This document shows, piece after piece, positions 18,706 to 21,189 of a DNA stretch of 21,189 nt; position 1 is the stretch's first letter; each line of letters begins with the position of its first letter. The stretch comes from a virus. The DNA lies in IMG/VR virus record IMGVR_UViG_3300042894_000637, positions 1 through 21,189 of that record. The stretch is one strand, 5' to 3'. The position numbers and the translations under genes were made by a program. The notes beneath the pieces are model-generated. The model saw only the letters and a list, made by a program, of their open reading frames with translations, was not told where the DNA came from and ran no database searches.

Positions 18706-20594
18706 TGGATACATTTCAAAAGTTTATTGCTATCAGTCGCTACAGTCGTTGGCTTGATAAAGAAAATCGGAGAGAGACTTGGGATGAGACTGTCGATAGA
18801 TGGTGGAATTACTTTACTGGTAAAGCCCCTGTCCTTCTGACACGGACAGATATCAGAGATGCTATCCTTAATCTAGAAGTACTGCCAAGTATGCGTGGGT
18901 TGATGACCGCAGGTCCAGCATTGGATCGTGATCATACTGCCCTATATAATTGCTCATACATTGAGATTAATAAAACAACTTCCTTCTCCAACCTTATGTA
19001 CATTCTTATGTGCGGTACTGGAGTAGGCTATACGGTTGAGCGTAGATGCACGGACAAACTTGGGACTATCCCAACAATTCATAAGATGTTTGATACAGTT
19101 ATGTTTGTTGAGGATAGCCGCGAGGGTTGGTGTGATGCACTTAACAATCTACTTGACAATCTTTACAAGGGTATCCATATTAAGTGGGACACAAGTAAGA
19201 TTCGTAAGTCAGGTGAAAGACTAAAGACCTTTGGTGGTAGAGCAAGCGGTCCTGCCCCACTAGAAGAAGTCTTTAGATTTGTAGTACAGACATTCTATTC
19301 TGCCCAAGGTCGTAGACTTACGCCCCTTGAGTGCCATGATATCTGCTGCAAGATTGCTCAGTCAGTCATCGTGGGTGGTGTACGCCGCTCCGCTATGATC
19401 TCTCTAAGCGACCTAGCAGACCGTGAGATGGCTACTTGCAAGAGTGGTGCGTGGTGGCAAGCCTCAAGTCATCGTGCCTTAGCGAACAACTCAGCCATCT
19501 ACAATGGCAGACCATCAATGGGTCAGTTCCTCGAAGAGTGGACAGACTTATACAACTCCCATAGTGGAGAGCGTGGTCTTTGTAATCGTGATGCAATGAA
19601 AAACATTGCAGTCAAGGCAGAGCGTGGTGAGGATCATTACTATGGTACGAACCCATGTAGTGAGATCATCCTACGCCCCAATCAATTCTGTAATTTATCT
19701 ACTGTTGTTGTCAATGCAACTGATACACAAGAGTCGTTAGAAAAGAAAATTGAAATGGCTACCATCATTGGTACTATCCAAAGCATGTTCACTTACTTCC
19801 CTTACCTAGCCAAGGATAAGACATGGCAGGATAACTGTGAAGAAGAGAGACTGCTTGGTGTATCCATGACAGGTATCTTTGATAACAAGCTGATGTCCGG
19901 TCTATTAGGACATGGCAGACTTAAGTATGTCCTTGAGGATCTACGAGAGACAGCCATCAAGACTAACCTTGACTGGTCTAAGAAGCTGGGTATTAATCCA
20001 AGTAAATCAATTACTTGTATTAAACCAGAAGGTACAACTTCATGTCTTGCTTCGTCAGCCAGCGGATTACATCCCCGGTATGCTGAGCATTACTTTAGAA
20101 GAGTCCGTATCGACAAGAAGGATCCACTCTACTTTATGATGCGAGATGCTCAAGTACCAGTAGAAGACTGTGTAATGAATGCAGATTCAACTGCCGTCTT
20201 TACCTTTGTTCAGGCTGCTCCATCGGGATCATTAACTCAGAATGAACTGTCAGCTATTGATCATCTTAACTTATGGTTAACTTATCAAGAGCACTACTGT
20301 CAGCACAAGCCAAGCATCACTGTTAACTATGCTGACAATGAATTCCTACCTGTTGGACAATGGGTATGGGAAAACTTTGATAAGATCTCTGGTATATCTT
20401 TCTTACCCAAGTCAGATCATATCTATGCACAAGCTCCCTTTGAATCTATATCACTAGAAACTTACAATTCGTTTCCTGTTATAGATGTAGACTTTAATCA
20501 TCTCTCTTTATATGAGAAGACAGACACAACAACATCATCTCACACCTTAGCCTGTACTGCAGGAGCTTGTGAGATAATAGATTTAACAGGATAA
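18705..20594 (+). CDS. Monomeric class II (adenosylcobalamin-dependent) ribonucleotide reductase, 629 aa
   Basis: It reduces ribonucleotides to deoxyribonucleotides. Key residues match the Lactobacillus leichmannii enzyme by spacing: LYNCSYIEI (C83; C119), TNPCSEI (C318 and E320; C408 and E410), NQFCNL (C329; C419, both pairs 11 apart) and a C-terminal C617-x4-C622 pair (C731 and C736). GVRRSAM is also typical. No glycyl-radical tail or diiron subunit is present, so it should need cobalamin from the host. At 629 aa it is about 110 residues shorter than the Lactobacillus protein, lost partly before C83 and partly between C83 and C318. AGGAG precedes the TAATG start. Confidence 0.93.
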   Translation: MDTFQKFIAISRYSRWLDKENRRETWDETVDRWWNYFTGKAPVLLTRTDIRDAILNLEVLPSMRGLMTAGPALDRDHTALYNCSYIEINKTTSFSNLMYILMCGTGVGYTVERRCTDKLGTIPTIHKMFDTVMFVEDSREGWCDALNNLLDNLYKGIHIKWDTSKIRKSGERLKTFGGRASGPAPLEEVFRFVVQTFYSAQGRRLTPLECHDICCKIAQSVIVGGVRRSAMISLSDLADREMATCKSGAWWQASSHRALANNSAIYNGRPSMGQFLEEWTDLYNSHSGERGLCNRDAMKNIAVKAERGEDHYYGTNPCSEIILRPNQFCNLSTVVVNATDTQESLEKKIEMATIIGTIQSMFTYFPYLAKDKTWQDNCEEERLLGVSMTGIFDNKLMSGLLGHGRLKYVLEDLRETAIKTNLDWSKKLGINPSKSITCIKPEGTTSCLASSASGLHPRYAEHYFRRVRIDKKDPLYFMMRDAQVPVEDCVMNADSTAVFTFVQAAPSGSLTQNELSAIDHLNLWLTYQEHYCQHKPSITVNYADNEFLPVGQWVWENFDKISGISFLPKSDHIYAQAPFESISLETYNSFPVIDVDFNHLSLYEKTDTTTSSHTLACTAGACEIIDLTG

Positions 20595-20597
20595 ACA

Positions 20598-21189
20598 ATG
20601 GCAAGAAAAAAGAAAGCAACTGCACAATCATCTGCAGAAATTGCTGTCCAACAACAGCAAGTACAGAAACAATTGAGCGGTGTTCAGGGCGGTCTTTTAA
20701 ATATGGAAAATGTAGGACAAGATTCCTACTTAGCTGCTACCGGAGAAACTGCCCTGACTAAGCAAGACTTACCTAACTTTGCGGATATTTATAATCCTCT
20801 CTATGAAAAGATGAAAGATATTAAATATACTTTAGGTGAAGATGCTACAACATCTACAGCTGATCAAGCATTCTATGTATTTAATGCAGAAACTGAAGCA
20901 AAGAAACAAACTGATGCACAGATTTCTGTGGTTGAGAAACAAAATGAAGATGCTGCTAAACAACAACAGAATATTGCTGAGTTTGTAAAGCAAGAAGGTG
21001 AACAACAAAAGCTTGCCATTCAACAGCAATACATTCAATCAGTAGTTAATAAATCCTCAACCCTAAGTAAAGGTTTTATTACTAGTGCTGATACTGGGTT
21101 TGATATGAATGCATATAAAAAAGCTAAAGGTAAAAATAAAACTATTTCTTATGATGCCAATCGAAAGCCTATCTATAGTTATAAACTAT
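20598..21189 (+). CDS. Gln-rich coiled-coil hypothetical protein, N-terminal part (partial)
   Basis: ACAGGA precedes the ATG at 20598, and the frame stays open to the window end (197 codons). The N-terminus is basic (MARKKKATAQSSAE). It is then rich in Gln and Ala, with long helical segments (EIAVQQQQVQKQLSGVQGG; EKQNEDAAKQQQNIAEFVKQ), and later turns to KKAKGKNKTISYDANRKPIY. It follows the replication module, where T7-like genomes start their virion genes; a virion or internal core protein is possible, but no homology is visible. Confidence 0.75.
   Translation, partial: MARKKKATAQSSAEIAVQQQQVQKQLSGVQGGLLNMENVGQDSYLAATGETALTKQDLPNFADIYNPLYEKMKDIKYTLGEDATTSTADQAFYVFNAETEAKKQTDAQISVVEKQNEDAAKQQQNIAEFVKQEGEQQKLAIQQQYIQSVVNKSSTLSKGFITSADTGFDMNAYKKAKGKNKTISYDANRKPIYSYKL

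Noticed and set aside
1-21189. CRISPR array, insertion sequence, integrase or attachment site
   Set aside because: No regularly spaced repeats, transposase or integrase motifs, or terminal inverted repeats are seen; nothing suggests a lysogeny module in this window.

Overview
The window is a tightly packed, entirely plus-strand stretch of a T7-supergroup (Autographivirus-like) podovirus genome. The signature is a single-subunit phage RNA polymerase (5282-7753) followed by a T7-type replication module: gp2.5-like SSB, gp4-like primase-helicase, family A DNA polymerase and gp6-like flap exonuclease. Nearly all genes overlap their neighbours through ATGA, GTGA or TAATG junctions and many have AAGGAG-type ribosome binding sites. 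I cannot name a host. The cobalamin-type ribonucleotide reductase, ThyX and marine-phage-like gene content suggest an aquatic proteobacterial host, but that is inference.

Layout. (1) 1-2171: eleven very small, mostly acidic unknown genes (one cut by the window edge), interrupted at 953-1050 by a hairpin-rich gap holding the first copy of a repeated promoter-like element. (2) 2176-3654: tRNA-Ile(UAU), four small genes (two of them tandem paralogues), then an RNA cluster: tRNA-Arg(UCU), a rod-shaped RNA with a Gln-like anticodon loop but no D or T arms, a class I tRNA with a Leu(UAA) anticodon, and tRNA-Lys(UUU). (3) 3655-8203: small genes, a DUF932 protein, the RNA polymerase and two small unknown genes. 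(4) 8200-9422: a metallophosphoesterase and an unexpected citrate synthase/citryl-CoA lyase-like protein lacking two catalytic residues. (5) 9478-10586: second promoter-like element, a small coiled-coil protein, SSB, and a RusA-type resolvase in place of T7 endonuclease I, closed by a structured intergenic region and a strong intrinsic terminator. (6) 10736-18203: ThyX, a short cytidine-deaminase-fold protein, small genes, primase-helicase, DNA polymerase, a DUF4406 protein, a permuted papain-like protein, a dNMP kinase-like P-loop protein and the exonuclease. (7) 18153-21189: third promoter-like element, dUTPase, monomeric class II ribonucleotide reductase, then the start of a Gln-rich protein that may open the virion module.

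How it works together: the RNA polymerase probably transcribes from the three near-identical ATAGTTGGGGCTA elements. Each lies 27-32 nt before a start codon and ends in bases resembling SP6, K11 and T3 promoters. The replication genes form a self-contained T7-like replisome. RNR, dUTPase, ThyX, the deaminase-like protein and the dNMP kinase-like protein supply dNTPs, especially dTTP. The tRNAs read A/T-rich codons (AUA, AGA, UUA, AAA).

Most interesting items: the promoter-like repeat family, the armless tRNA-like rod RNA, the Leu-anticodon class I tRNA, the citrate-synthase-like pseudoenzyme, the short deaminase beside thyX, and several small genes found through overlapping or non-ATG starts.
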